21,658 nucleotides of DNA. Source: JTS-RE37 sp041744575. Its GTDB lineage: Bacteria; Bacteroidota; Bacteroidia; Flavobacteriales; Flavobacteriaceae. Location of the stretch: contig JBGTKP010000016.1 in assembly GCA_041744575.1 (NCBI GenBank), forward strand, positions 1 through 21,658, written 5' to 3'. Under the pieces are notes generated by a model. The model worked only from the letters and a program-made list of their open reading frames with translations, was not told the origin of the DNA and did no database searches. Below are positions 15,327-21,658 of the stretch, piece after piece; positions within the stretch are counted from its first letter, which is position 1; each line of letters opens with the position of its first letter. The translations under genes and the position numbers were made by a program.

Positions 15327-16340
15327 ATGAAAGTTCTTTACGCCATCCAGGGCACGGGAAACGGCCATTTAAGCCGGGCGCGCGATATCGTCCCCATCCT
15401 TCTGAGAAAAAATATTGATCTGGATCTCTTGGTAAGCGGAACTCAGGCCGATATGGGCTTACCTTACCCTGTGAAGTACCAGCTAAAGGGTTGGAGTTTT
15501 ATTTTCGGAAAAAAGGGGGGTGTCGATATGTGGCGTACCTATTTAAGGACAAATTCTCTTCGTCTTCAAAAGGAAATCAGGAGTGTCCCTGTATCTCTCT
15601 ATGACCTTGTTATCAACGATTTTGAGCCGGTTTCTGCCTGGGCATGTAAGTTGCATCATGTAGCCTGTACAGGCTTTAGCCATCAATCGGCTGTCCTGGC
15701 TCCCAATGCTCCCAAGCCGGAGAAAAAGGACATGCTTGGAAAATTAATTCTGAAGAATTACGCCCCGACGAGCACCCAGTTCGGATTGCATTTTAAAAAT
15801 TATGGCGACAAAATCTATACCCCCGTCATCCGACAGGAAGTTCGCAACACTACCAGAACTTCCGGGGATTATTATACGGTATATCTCCCAGCTTACAGTG
15901 ACGGTAAAATCCTGAATGTCCTTTCACAAATCACGGCCGTCAAATGGGAAGTATTTTCCAAAAACACTCATTCAGAGTTACTTTATGGAAATATAAAAAT
16001 AAGACCAATTGATAATCTGCGGTTTATTCAAAGCATGGCAGGCAGCAGAGGCATATTGTGCGGTGCAGGTTTTGAAACCCCGGCTGAAGCGCTATATATG
16101 GGTAAAAAGTTGATGGTTGTGCCCATGAAGGGTCAGTACGAACAGCAATGCAATGCAGCTGCCCTAAAAGAGATGGGTGTGCCTGTAATCAAGTCCTTAA
16201 AGCTGAAACAAACGGGTAAAATACAGGATTGGGTAAGCAGCGCTGCCAGGATCGATGTTTATTATCCTGATATTACGGAAGCCATTATCAATAGGATTCT
16301 TGAGGAATCGGCGGTAAGCCAAACAGCACAGCCTCAATAA
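15327..16340 (+). CDS. Glycosyltransferase of the PF13528 / GT-B type
   Basis: A 337-residue predicted cytoplasmic GT-B glycosyltransferase. The N-terminus has the glycine-rich G-T-G-N-G-H-L-S-R-A motif (9-18) seen in MurG-like and UDP-glycosyltransferase relatives. The C-terminal donor site appears as C-G-A-G-F-E-T-P-A-E-A-L-Y-M-G-K followed by P-M-K-G-Q-Y-E-Q-Q-C-N-A, which resembles the nucleotide-sugar loop of this fold. Family members are annotated only as 'glycosyltransferase', so donor and acceptor are unknown. The gene stops directly before the GH1 start (TAAATG), so the two are probably translated together. Confidence 0.85.
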   Translation: MKVLYAIQGTGNGHLSRARDIVPILLRKNIDLDLLVSGTQADMGLPYPVKYQLKGWSFIFGKKGGVDMWRTYLRTNSLRLQKEIRSVPVSLYDLVINDFEPVSAWACKLHHVACTGFSHQSAVLAPNAPKPEKKDMLGKLILKNYAPTSTQFGLHFKNYGDKIYTPVIRQEVRNTTRTSGDYYTVYLPAYSDGKILNVLSQITAVKWEVFSKNTHSELLYGNIKIRPIDNLRFIQSMAGSRGILCGAGFETPAEALYMGKKLMVVPMKGQYEQQCNAAALKEMGVPVIKSLKLKQTGKIQDWVSSAARIDVYYPDITEAIINRILEESAVSQTAQPQ

Positions 16341-17711
16341 ATGGGGGAGCGAACCGATTCCGAATTTTCTAATTTAACGAAACGGCAATTCGGAGGGGAA
16401 TTTGTATGGGGTGTTTCAACTGCTGCATATCAGATTGAAGGCGCCTGCCAGTCAGATGACAAAGGGGAATCAATCTGGGACCGGTTTGTTAAGAAAAAAG
16501 GTGCCATTTATCGTGGAGAGCATGGTGATATTGCCTGTGATTTCTATAATCGTTATGAGCAGGATATCCAACTGATGCAGGAGATGAACCTGCGAAATTT
16601 CAGATTCTCAATTTCCTGGACAAGAGTTATTCCCAATGGTTATGGCACCGGAAGCAGGGATGGGATCGATTTTTATAACAGGGTGATTGATTTTTGTCTG
16701 GAACGTGGCATTACCCCCTGGGTGACCTTGTATCACTGGGACCTGCCTCAAAAATTGGAGGAACTTGGAGGATGGGCCAACAGGGATATCCTGGGGTGGT
16801 TTGAAAGCTACGTATCTCTTTGCGCCAGGCATTTCGGAGACAGGGTCAGGCATTGGATGGTACTCAATGAACCCATGGTCTTTACCGGGGCAGGCTATTT
16901 TTTGGGAGTGCATGCGCCCGGTAAAAAAGGGTTCAATAATTTCCTGCCTTCCGTACACCATGCCTGTCTCTGCCAGGCGATCGGTGGAAAAGTGCTTCGA
17001 TCTCTGGTCCCCAATGCCGTCATTGGTTCAACCTTCTCATGTTCTCAGGTAGATCCCTACACCGCCGGTCCAAAAGATTGGCGCGCGGCGCTACGGGTCG
17101 ACGCCTTGCTCAACCGGCTTTTTCTGGAGCCTGCCCTTGGCTTGGGTTACCCTACCAAGGAGTTGCCGCTCCTGAAAAGAATGGACAGATATAAAAAGCC
17201 CGATGATGAGGGAGCATGTGTTTTCGATTTTGACTTTATTGGAGTACAGAATTATACGCGAGAGGTGGTCCGGCACAGTTACACGGTCCCTTACCTGAAT
17301 GCCAGGATTATTAAGGCTACCAAACGCGGCGTAAAAACCACCCTCATGGACTGGGAGGTATATCCGCCGAGCTTGTATGCGATGATCGCAAAGTATAGCG
17401 CCTACAAAGGAGTTAAACGAATCATTGTTACCGAAAACGGAGCAGCCTTTCCGGATGTATTGGACATGGACGAGGTAGATGATCCGGATCGTCTGGCTTA
17501 TTTTATTGACCATTTGAAGCAGGTACTGCGGGCTAAGTCGGATGGTCTGAAAGTGGATGGATATTTTGCCTGGACTTTTACCGACAACTTTGAATGGGCG
17601 GAAGGCTTCACCCCGAGATTCGGCCTGGTGTACGTCGACTTTAAAACGCAGAGACGCATAATTAAATCTTCAGGAAAGTGGTTCAGGGATTTTTTGGGAA
17701 CAGAAGTATAA
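16341..17711 (+). CDS. Glycoside hydrolase family 1 beta-glycosidase (beta-glucosidase-like)
   Basis: This is a 456-residue GH1 enzyme with a complete family signature. The acid/base Glu177 is in L-N-E-P and the nucleophile Glu365 in V-T-E-N-G. The N-terminal F-V-W-G-V-S-T-A-A-Y-Q-I-E-G, Y-H-W-D-L-P-Q, and the C-terminal W-T-F-T-D-N-F-E-W-A-E-G-F all match beta-glucosidases. There is no signal peptide, so it works in the cytoplasm on beta-linked glucosides, galactosides or similar conjugates. ATG directly follows the glycosyltransferase stop. A hydrolase co-transcribed with a glycosyltransferase suggests turnover or trimming of the same product. A weak terminator follows. Confidence 0.95.
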   Translation: MGERTDSEFSNLTKRQFGGEFVWGVSTAAYQIEGACQSDDKGESIWDRFVKKKGAIYRGEHGDIACDFYNRYEQDIQLMQEMNLRNFRFSISWTRVIPNGYGTGSRDGIDFYNRVIDFCLERGITPWVTLYHWDLPQKLEELGGWANRDILGWFESYVSLCARHFGDRVRHWMVLNEPMVFTGAGYFLGVHAPGKKGFNNFLPSVHHACLCQAIGGKVLRSLVPNAVIGSTFSCSQVDPYTAGPKDWRAALRVDALLNRLFLEPALGLGYPTKELPLLKRMDRYKKPDDEGACVFDFDFIGVQNYTREVVRHSYTVPYLNARIIKATKRGVKTTLMDWEVYPPSLYAMIAKYSAYKGVKRIIVTENGAAFPDVLDMDEVDDPDRLAYFIDHLKQVLRAKSDGLKVDGYFAWTFTDNFEWAEGFTPRFGLVYVDFKTQRRIIKSSGKWFRDFLGTEV

Positions 17712-17794
17712 ATCTGCGTCTGTGCGTCAGTGACCCCGCCGGCGAAAATTTGAAAATTGCGATTTGAGAATCCTCCCCTTCGGTCAACTATTAT

Positions 17795-17826
17795 AAAAAA
17801 AAGCCCCGCTTTGCAGGGGGCATTTT
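17795..17826. terminator. Terminator-like hairpin after the GH1 gene
   Basis: A run of eight A's precedes GCCCC (17803-17807), whose complement GGGGC (17817-17821) follows, with an inner GC/GC pair and one bulged base. It is followed by ATTTT. The T-tract on the plus strand is short, whereas the minus-strand reading has a long T-run, so it may work better in reverse. It lies about 90 bp after the GH1 stop. Confidence 0.65.
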
Positions 17827-17908
17827 GGTTAAGTAGGTGAATGTAAGATTGGTTGGTCGCCTAAGCGTCAGTAGGTCTGGGATCAATTTGGGGTTAATAC
17901 CAGTATGA

Positions 17909-17921
17909 TTTACAATGTAAA
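17909..17921. promoter_or_regulatory. Thirteen-bp palindrome, possible operator
   Basis: TTTACA-A-TGTAAA is a perfect dyad around one base, in the spacer between the GH1 gene and the small ORF. It resembles binding sites of dimeric helix-turn-helix regulators. No regulator is nearby, so its role is unknown. Confidence 0.35.
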
Positions 17922-18338
17922 CTTACAACCCCTTCCTGACAATGCTAAATTATTGTTGTCAACCTGAACGTAGTTGTTGTGAAAAATAGCAAAGGTTCCG
18001 TTTATCCGATGAAATGCCTGCTACCTATTGTAATAGTCAGGCCTTCACGCATAACGCAGGAAAGATCTCTTATCCCATTGGCCCCTGCAGACATCACAAG
18101 AAAGATTTGTTTTTGCCGATTTTCAGAAAGCTTGGTAAATAGTAGGGTTCAAAGTGAAAGGATTCACCGGCCGATTAGCAGTACGGGCGTTAAACTAAAA
18201 GGCAACTAAAGCTCGGCTGTGCTTTCTTGTTGCTATTCATTTTCATTTCATTATTTCCCCCTTCTTTTAACTGACTGTTGGTAACTATTTTTTGTGGTTT
18301 CATAATTCGTTTCTATTTTTCCTGAACAATATCCACCC

Positions 18339-18587
18339 ATGGAAATTAACTGGCTGCCCAATATTGCCGGAAAAAAGGAGAATATCCCTATATTGATTCA
18401 GGCGGAATATGCCTTTCGCTCTAAAATGATGAGGGTATTTCTTGAGGAATTGAAAGGATTTGAAGATGACGACCTGGATCTTGTCAGTTTTGATTTTGAT
18501 ACCTCCATGAAATCATTTCAAATTTCACCAAAAACCCCTGAGCCGATCTATTCCCAAATATTGAGGATCAAACATCTCCTCGACTAG
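18339..18587 (+). CDS. Small uncharacterised protein (82 residues)
   Basis: I do not recognise this protein. It is acidic (a D/E cluster near 41-47), has no signal peptide or membrane segment, and alternates hydrophobic and charged residues in a way that suggests a folded alpha/beta protein. The start M-E-I-N-W-L-P is an ATG with a modest purine-poor leader. It stands alone, more than 600 bp after the GH1 cassette and 350 bp before the amidohydrolase end, and no partner can be inferred. Reality as a gene is likely but not certain. Confidence 0.55.
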   Translation: MEINWLPNIAGKKENIPILIQAEYAFRSKMMRVFLEELKGFEDDDLDLVSFDFDTSMKSFQISPKTPEPIYSQILRIKHLLD

Positions 18588-18860
18588 GCCTCATTGCTTT
18601 TTTTCTGATTACAAGGTTGGAATACCACAATCCCAATAAAAGCACCTGCTTTTCGATCATTAATATTCACTGTCGTACAAGCCTGGTCCACAGGTATTAC
18701 CCCCCGAAGCTGCCTCAACTTAATGGGTTCATAAGTGGCCGGCAAATCTTCTCACTCTCGGTTGTAATCGCTCCAGTCCGGTCCGCCCCATGAATTATGT
18801 GGAGGGTCTTCGGTGGTTTTCAATGGCTGTTTCCTGAGAGTGCCCTAAAGAGCTGCCTCG
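18584..18860 (-). pseudogene. Possible decayed coding remnant
   Basis: On the minus strand one frame reads about 80 codons with protein-like composition, including H-N-S-W-G-G-P-D-W-S-D-Y-N-R-E, then an in-frame TGA, then D-L-P-A-T-Y-E-P-I-K-L-R and V-I-P-V-D-Q-A-C-T-T-V-N-I. It stops near the end of the small ORF on the other strand. No start codon or domain was recognised. It may be the tail of a decayed gene or simply chance; the call is weak. Confidence 0.25.
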
Positions 18861-18940
18861 GAAAAGCAAAGTGCCGGCAGCATGCGGGAAGAATTCAGGA
18901 GATCGGATTCAGATCATAAATAAGTCGCGAAGGATTTCCA
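18588..18940. other. Spacer between the small ORF and the amidohydrolase
   Basis: These 353 bases contain no intact gene. Apart from the possible minus-strand remnant ending at 18584, I see no repeats or clear promoters; there is no obvious terminator for the amidohydrolase. Confidence 0.4.
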
Positions 18941-20189
18941 TTAAGGGTAGATGATCTTGCCCCAATGAATCGTATATTTTACTTTCGTGAAATTTTTAAT
19001 GTATTTAGCAGGATCTGCCAAATATAAAATCAGGTCAGCGTCCATTCCCTGAAAGATCTTCCCGTTCTTTAAATCCCGACCGAACCTTTTTGCGGGAGCC
19101 GTAGTTAATGCCGCCAGGATTTGGTCATATACCATCCCTTCTTTGGCCATTAATACATATTCATCCGCTGGATCGTAATCGGACATAAAACCGACATCCG
19201 TTCCGAAGAGAACTTCTCCCCCTGCCTCATGGAAAGAATGTAGCTGCTTAATAGCTGTGTCAAGTAGCAGATTTTCCTCTATTACGCGACCCGCAGCTTC
19301 CAAAACCCATTTATGCAACTTTAAAGTATAGATAAGTGCCATTCCGGAATCTATCATTTGTCTGATAGTTGACTCCGGCCAATCCCTTCCGTCCTCGGCG
19401 GCCACATGTGTCAGAATGTCCACCCTGCCATTGATGGCGATGGATACTCCGTTCAGATTGGTCGGGTGTGCAAAAAACGGGCTTTTCAAGTGCATGAGCC
19501 ATATTTGTGGCGGCCAGGAGGATCTCCGGAGGCATTGTTATAATCGTTTCTCCGTTGGGGGAAGCCGACCACAACTTTATCGCATCAGCACCAGATGAAA
19601 TTTGATCTCGGACATGCTGCCTGGCATGTTCGGGGACGCCGAGTTCCGGCAGTTTGAGTGGGGCAGTATATATTGGATTTCCATTTGGCGGTTTGAATGG
19701 TACACCTGCTGTCAGTATGTTGGGACCTTTTACCTGGCCGGTTTCTATTCGCTTTCGGAGGGCAATTAAGTTGGAAAGATCAAGCGTAGCCAAATCAAAT
19801 GCGTAAGTAAACCCATACCGGGTAAGTATGTCGCTCAATGGTTCGTTCAATTGTTGTGCGGGAATACCATCCGCGTTTTGCCACTTTGGTTCCATAAAAT
19901 GAACATGGCTGTTCCAGAGGCCGGCAGTGATGGAAAGACCTGTACTATCCAGAATATTCGCATTGGTGGGGGTGGATATGTCCTCCTTTGTCCCGACCTG
20001 GCTTATTTTCTCTCCTTTAACCAATATCACGCCGTTGACGAATGGTTCAGCATAAGGAGCCGGATATATTTTGGCACCAACTATGGCCAAGATATCCGGA
20101 GGGACGTTATTGGTTTGGGATCCTCCCGCGAATGGAATACAAAAAGCCATCAGCAGGATGCAGTAAATAGTTGTACTTCTATTTTTCAT
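18941..20189 (-). pseudogene. Secreted amidohydrolase (imidazolonepropionase-like), interrupted by a one-base frameshift
   Basis: Two overlapping frames (20189 to about 19475, and about 19495 to 18941) join into one metal-dependent amidohydrolase of about 415 residues. A signal peptide covers about residues 1-24. Metal ligands are all present: H95-V-H97 in N-S-H-V-H-F, Lys205 in A-I-K-L-W (the carboxylated lysine position), His in F-A-H-P, His in L-T-H-V-A, and Asp in F-G-T-D-V-G. The frames meet at a run of six A's (19472-19477, T6 on the coding strand); five would restore K-P-V-F-A-H-P-T-N-L-N-G. This may be a real mutation or a sequencing error. Such proteins hydrolyse cyclic amides or related C-N bonds; the substrate is unknown. 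An inverted repeat lies just upstream. Confidence 0.85.
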
Positions 20190-20199
20190 TGATCACAAT

Positions 20200-20230
20200 G
20201 ATACGTCTTAACTAGCTCAATTGACGTATC
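20200..20230. promoter_or_regulatory. Operator-like inverted repeat upstream of the amidohydrolase
   Basis: GATACGTC (20200-20207) and GACGTATC (20223-20230) are perfect complements around a 15-base spacer. The nearer arm ends 11 bp before the amidohydrolase start codon on the minus strand, a position suited to a repressor site or a leader hairpin. Confidence 0.55.
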
Positions 20231-20556
20231 GTGCGGTGGTTTATTCAATACATTTCCGACCATTGTAAAAGTGACCCTTTAATAGAAAAAGTAGTCAGAT
20301 ATCGGTAGCATTCCCCTGGGGGGGATAAGTACTGGTAAGTGATTATTATAAAAAAAAATTCAGGACAATCTATAATTTTATAATTGATTTCCAATCCTGG
20401 GGATGGCAATCAACCGGCAGAAGTTTCCAGTGGGGTACATGGAAATTAAGATATGGAAAAGTCGTGTCATTCTGTTCATTATAAACGATTTAGCCTGATC
20501 CCGATCAGATCGCAGCATTGTATGGTGCCGTATCATCTTATTGTAGGGCAGAAGGT

Positions 20557-20572
20557 GCACAATCAATTGTGC
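20557..20572. promoter_or_regulatory. Sixteen-bp near-perfect palindrome
   Basis: GCACAAT-CA-ATTGTGC is a dyad with 7-bp arms. It lies about 200 bp downstream of the molybdopterin gene stop and 370 bp upstream of the amidohydrolase. It could be a regulator site; without a T-run it is a poor terminator. Confidence 0.45.
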
Positions 20573-20772
20573 GTGATTACTGGCTTGTTTTTTAAAACAG
20601 CGGTAACCATACAAATCACATTACAATAAAATTCCGTAGATGCCCGCATTAGATTGGCACCCGGAATACAGACATAAGTCAGATGCCCAGGTGCTTATGG
20701 TGAAGAATCATCCCGAACAATTTTCGGCAATGACCAGAAGCCATGCCCGAAACTAAATTAGGGAGATCCGGG

Positions 20773-21658
20773 TTAACCTATAATTTCTCTGTCCAGAATA
20801 AAGGGTTGATGATAATAGCGTTTTCCTGTTGCCTTGTACATGGCATTGGCAAGCGCCCCTACAATCGGTGGCAATGAAGGCTCACCCAGCCCCGTGGGAT
20901 CGATGCCATTGTCCACAAAGAAGGATTCAATTTCTTTCGGCGCTTCCATGTTCCGGATCAACCGGTATTTGTCAAAATTTGATTGTCCTGGCCGGCCGTT
21001 TTCAAAGGTCATCGCACTATAGGTCGCATGGCCAATCCCGTCTACAATCCCGCCTTCGACCTGGTTCCTGGCACTAAGCGGATTGATAACGATCCCACAA
21101 TCAACAGCACACCATACCTTATCCACTTTTGGCCGATCACCTTCCATGGTCATGTCAAGCACCTGGGCCACATAGGAGTCGTGGCAGAAGTAAGCTGATA
21201 CCCCCCTTGACCTGCCGCTATTCGATTCGGGATTCCAATTTGATTTTTCCTTTACCAGCTTTAAGACCCCCGCGTACCTTTCTGGCTCATATTCATTTTT
21301 CTCCGGGTCCCCCACAGGGTCATTAATGGCCCTTTCAAATAATTCCAAACGGAATTCGATCGGATCCTTCCCGGCAGCTTCGGCCACCTCATCCATAAAG
21401 GACTGTTCTGCGCCAGCAATGAAATTCGAGCGAGGTGCCCTCCAGGCACCCGTGGTAACGTTGCTCTCCAAACTGTGTTTTTCTGCCAGATAGTTGTCTA
21501 CGGTACCCGCGGGAAATCGATTTTCAAAAATGAGATCATCGTTGGTCCCTGCCCCCCGCACATGCCATGCAATCAGCTTCCCACTTTCGTCAAGCCCTGC
21601 CTTGTAGCGTATTTTGTAGGAAGGTCTGTAGGTTCCCTGGGTCATATCGTCCTCGCGG
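20773..21658 (-). CDS. Xanthine dehydrogenase-family molybdopterin-binding subunit (IorB-like), C-terminal part
   Basis: About 295 C-terminal residues are present; the frame runs off the right edge (R-E-D-D-M-T-Q-G-T-Y-R-P reads into the window, so the ATG at 21645 is internal). Features of the isoquinoline 1-oxidoreductase beta-subunit branch are G-A-W-R-A-P-R-S-N, D-C-G-I-V-I-N-P followed by V-E-G-G-I-V-D-G-I-G-H-A, and the catalytic Glu in G-L-G-E-P-S-L-P-P. These enzymes hydroxylate aldehydes or N-heterocycles through a Mo-cofactor and need a [2Fe-2S] partner subunit, usually encoded next door and here outside the window. In flavobacteria they are often exported by the Tat route, but the N-terminus is not visible. 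Substrate unknown. Confidence 0.93.
   Translation of the reverse strand, partial: REDDMTQGTYRPSYKIRYKAGLDESGKLIAWHVRGAGTNDDLIFENRFPAGTVDNYLAEKHSLESNVTTGAWRAPRSNFIAGAEQSFMDEVAEAAGKDPIEFRLELFERAINDPVGDPEKNEYEPERYAGVLKLVKEKSNWNPESNSGRSRGVSAYFCHDSYVAQVLDMTMEGDRPKVDKVWCAVDCGIVINPLSARNQVEGGIVDGIGHATYSAMTFENGRPGQSNFDKYRLIRNMEAPKEIESFFVDNGIDPTGLGEPSLPPIVGALANAMYKATGKRYYHQPFILDREIIG

Larger units (their letters stand above)
17712..18338. other. Intergenic stretch after the GH1 cassette
   Basis: These 627 bases contain a terminator (17795-17826), a 13-bp palindrome (17909-17921) and an unconvincing 76-codon open frame at 17979-18209 with no recognisable domain. The rest looks like ordinary AT-rich spacer, with the leader of the small ORF at its right end. 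Confidence 0.4.
20190..20772. other. Intergenic stretch with two operator-like dyads
   Basis: These 583 bases separate the amidohydrolase start from the end of the molybdopterin gene. They contain two clear inverted repeats (20200-20230 and 20557-20572) but no good gene. A 78-codon minus-strand open frame at 20378-20614 has no recognisable domain and is not called. Confidence 0.4.

Noticed and set aside
17979..18209. 76-codon plus-strand open frame after the GH1 gene
   Set aside because: Basic, low-complexity-like product without any family feature; no convincing start context.
17761..18338. Search for a tRNA, riboswitch or small RNA gene in the spacer
   Set aside because: No cloverleaf, aptamer-like fold or independent promoter-terminator pair could be recognised by eye.
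20378..20614. 78-codon minus-strand open frame between the amidohydrolase and molybdopterin genes
   Set aside because: No recognised domain; considered as a transposase remnant but no transposase motif or terminal repeats were found.

Overview
The window looks like chromosomal DNA of a marine Flavobacteriia member (Bacteroidota), probably Flavobacteriaceae. The reasons are the SusD C-terminus at the left edge, several lipoproteins, a sulfatase and esterase typical of polysaccharide-degrading flavobacteria, mostly weak Shine-Dalgarno sequences, and one promoter resembling the Bacteroidota TTTG/TAnnTTTG type. No tRNA, rRNA, CRISPR array, intact insertion sequence or phage gene was seen.

Region 1 (1-6082) is the edge of a polysaccharide-utilization locus. 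It holds the end of a SusD-like glycan-binding lipoprotein, a strong terminator, a 1189-residue FG-GAP/VCBS plus ASPIC/UnbV lipoprotein with its own promoter candidate, and, on the opposite strand, a translationally coupled lipoprotein esterase and S1-type sulfatase. Region 2 (6231-11066) is a hexuronate-catabolism cluster: a PhyH-type Fe(II)/2-oxoglutarate oxygenase, a KDPG/KHG aldolase, an SDR likely acting as D-mannonate oxidoreductase, mannonate dehydratase UxuA, and a YfeH-like SBF/BASS-family transporter. Together, regions 1 and 2 suggest use of a sulfated, possibly esterified, uronic-acid-containing glycan: the sulfatase and esterase trim it outside the cytoplasm, and SDR, UxuA and Eda carry uronate carbon to pyruvate and glyceraldehyde 3-phosphate. 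UxaC and KdgK are not in the window.

Region 3 (11275-14435) is less orderly. A VOC-family gene and a membrane-anchored endonuclease/exonuclease/phosphatase-family protein are followed by a truncated, frameshifted second copy of the VOC gene. The two copies are direct repeats about 2.16 kb apart that bracket the phosphatase-family gene.

Region 4 (14436-17711) is a compact three-gene cassette without export signals: an LpxH-like metallophosphoesterase, a PF13528-type glycosyltransferase and a GH1 beta-glycosidase. This is the most interesting candidate for an uncharacterised system, perhaps making and turning over a glycolipid or glycoside. Region 5 (17712-21658) is sparse. It has an orphan 82-residue ORF, a possible decayed gene, an amidohydrolase interrupted by a one-base shift at an A6 homopolymer, several operator-like inverted repeats, and the C-terminal part of a xanthine-dehydrogenase-family molybdopterin subunit that runs off the right edge.

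Inverted repeats sit at or across the stop codons of several genes (sulfatase, transporter, VOC), mostly at convergent junctions.
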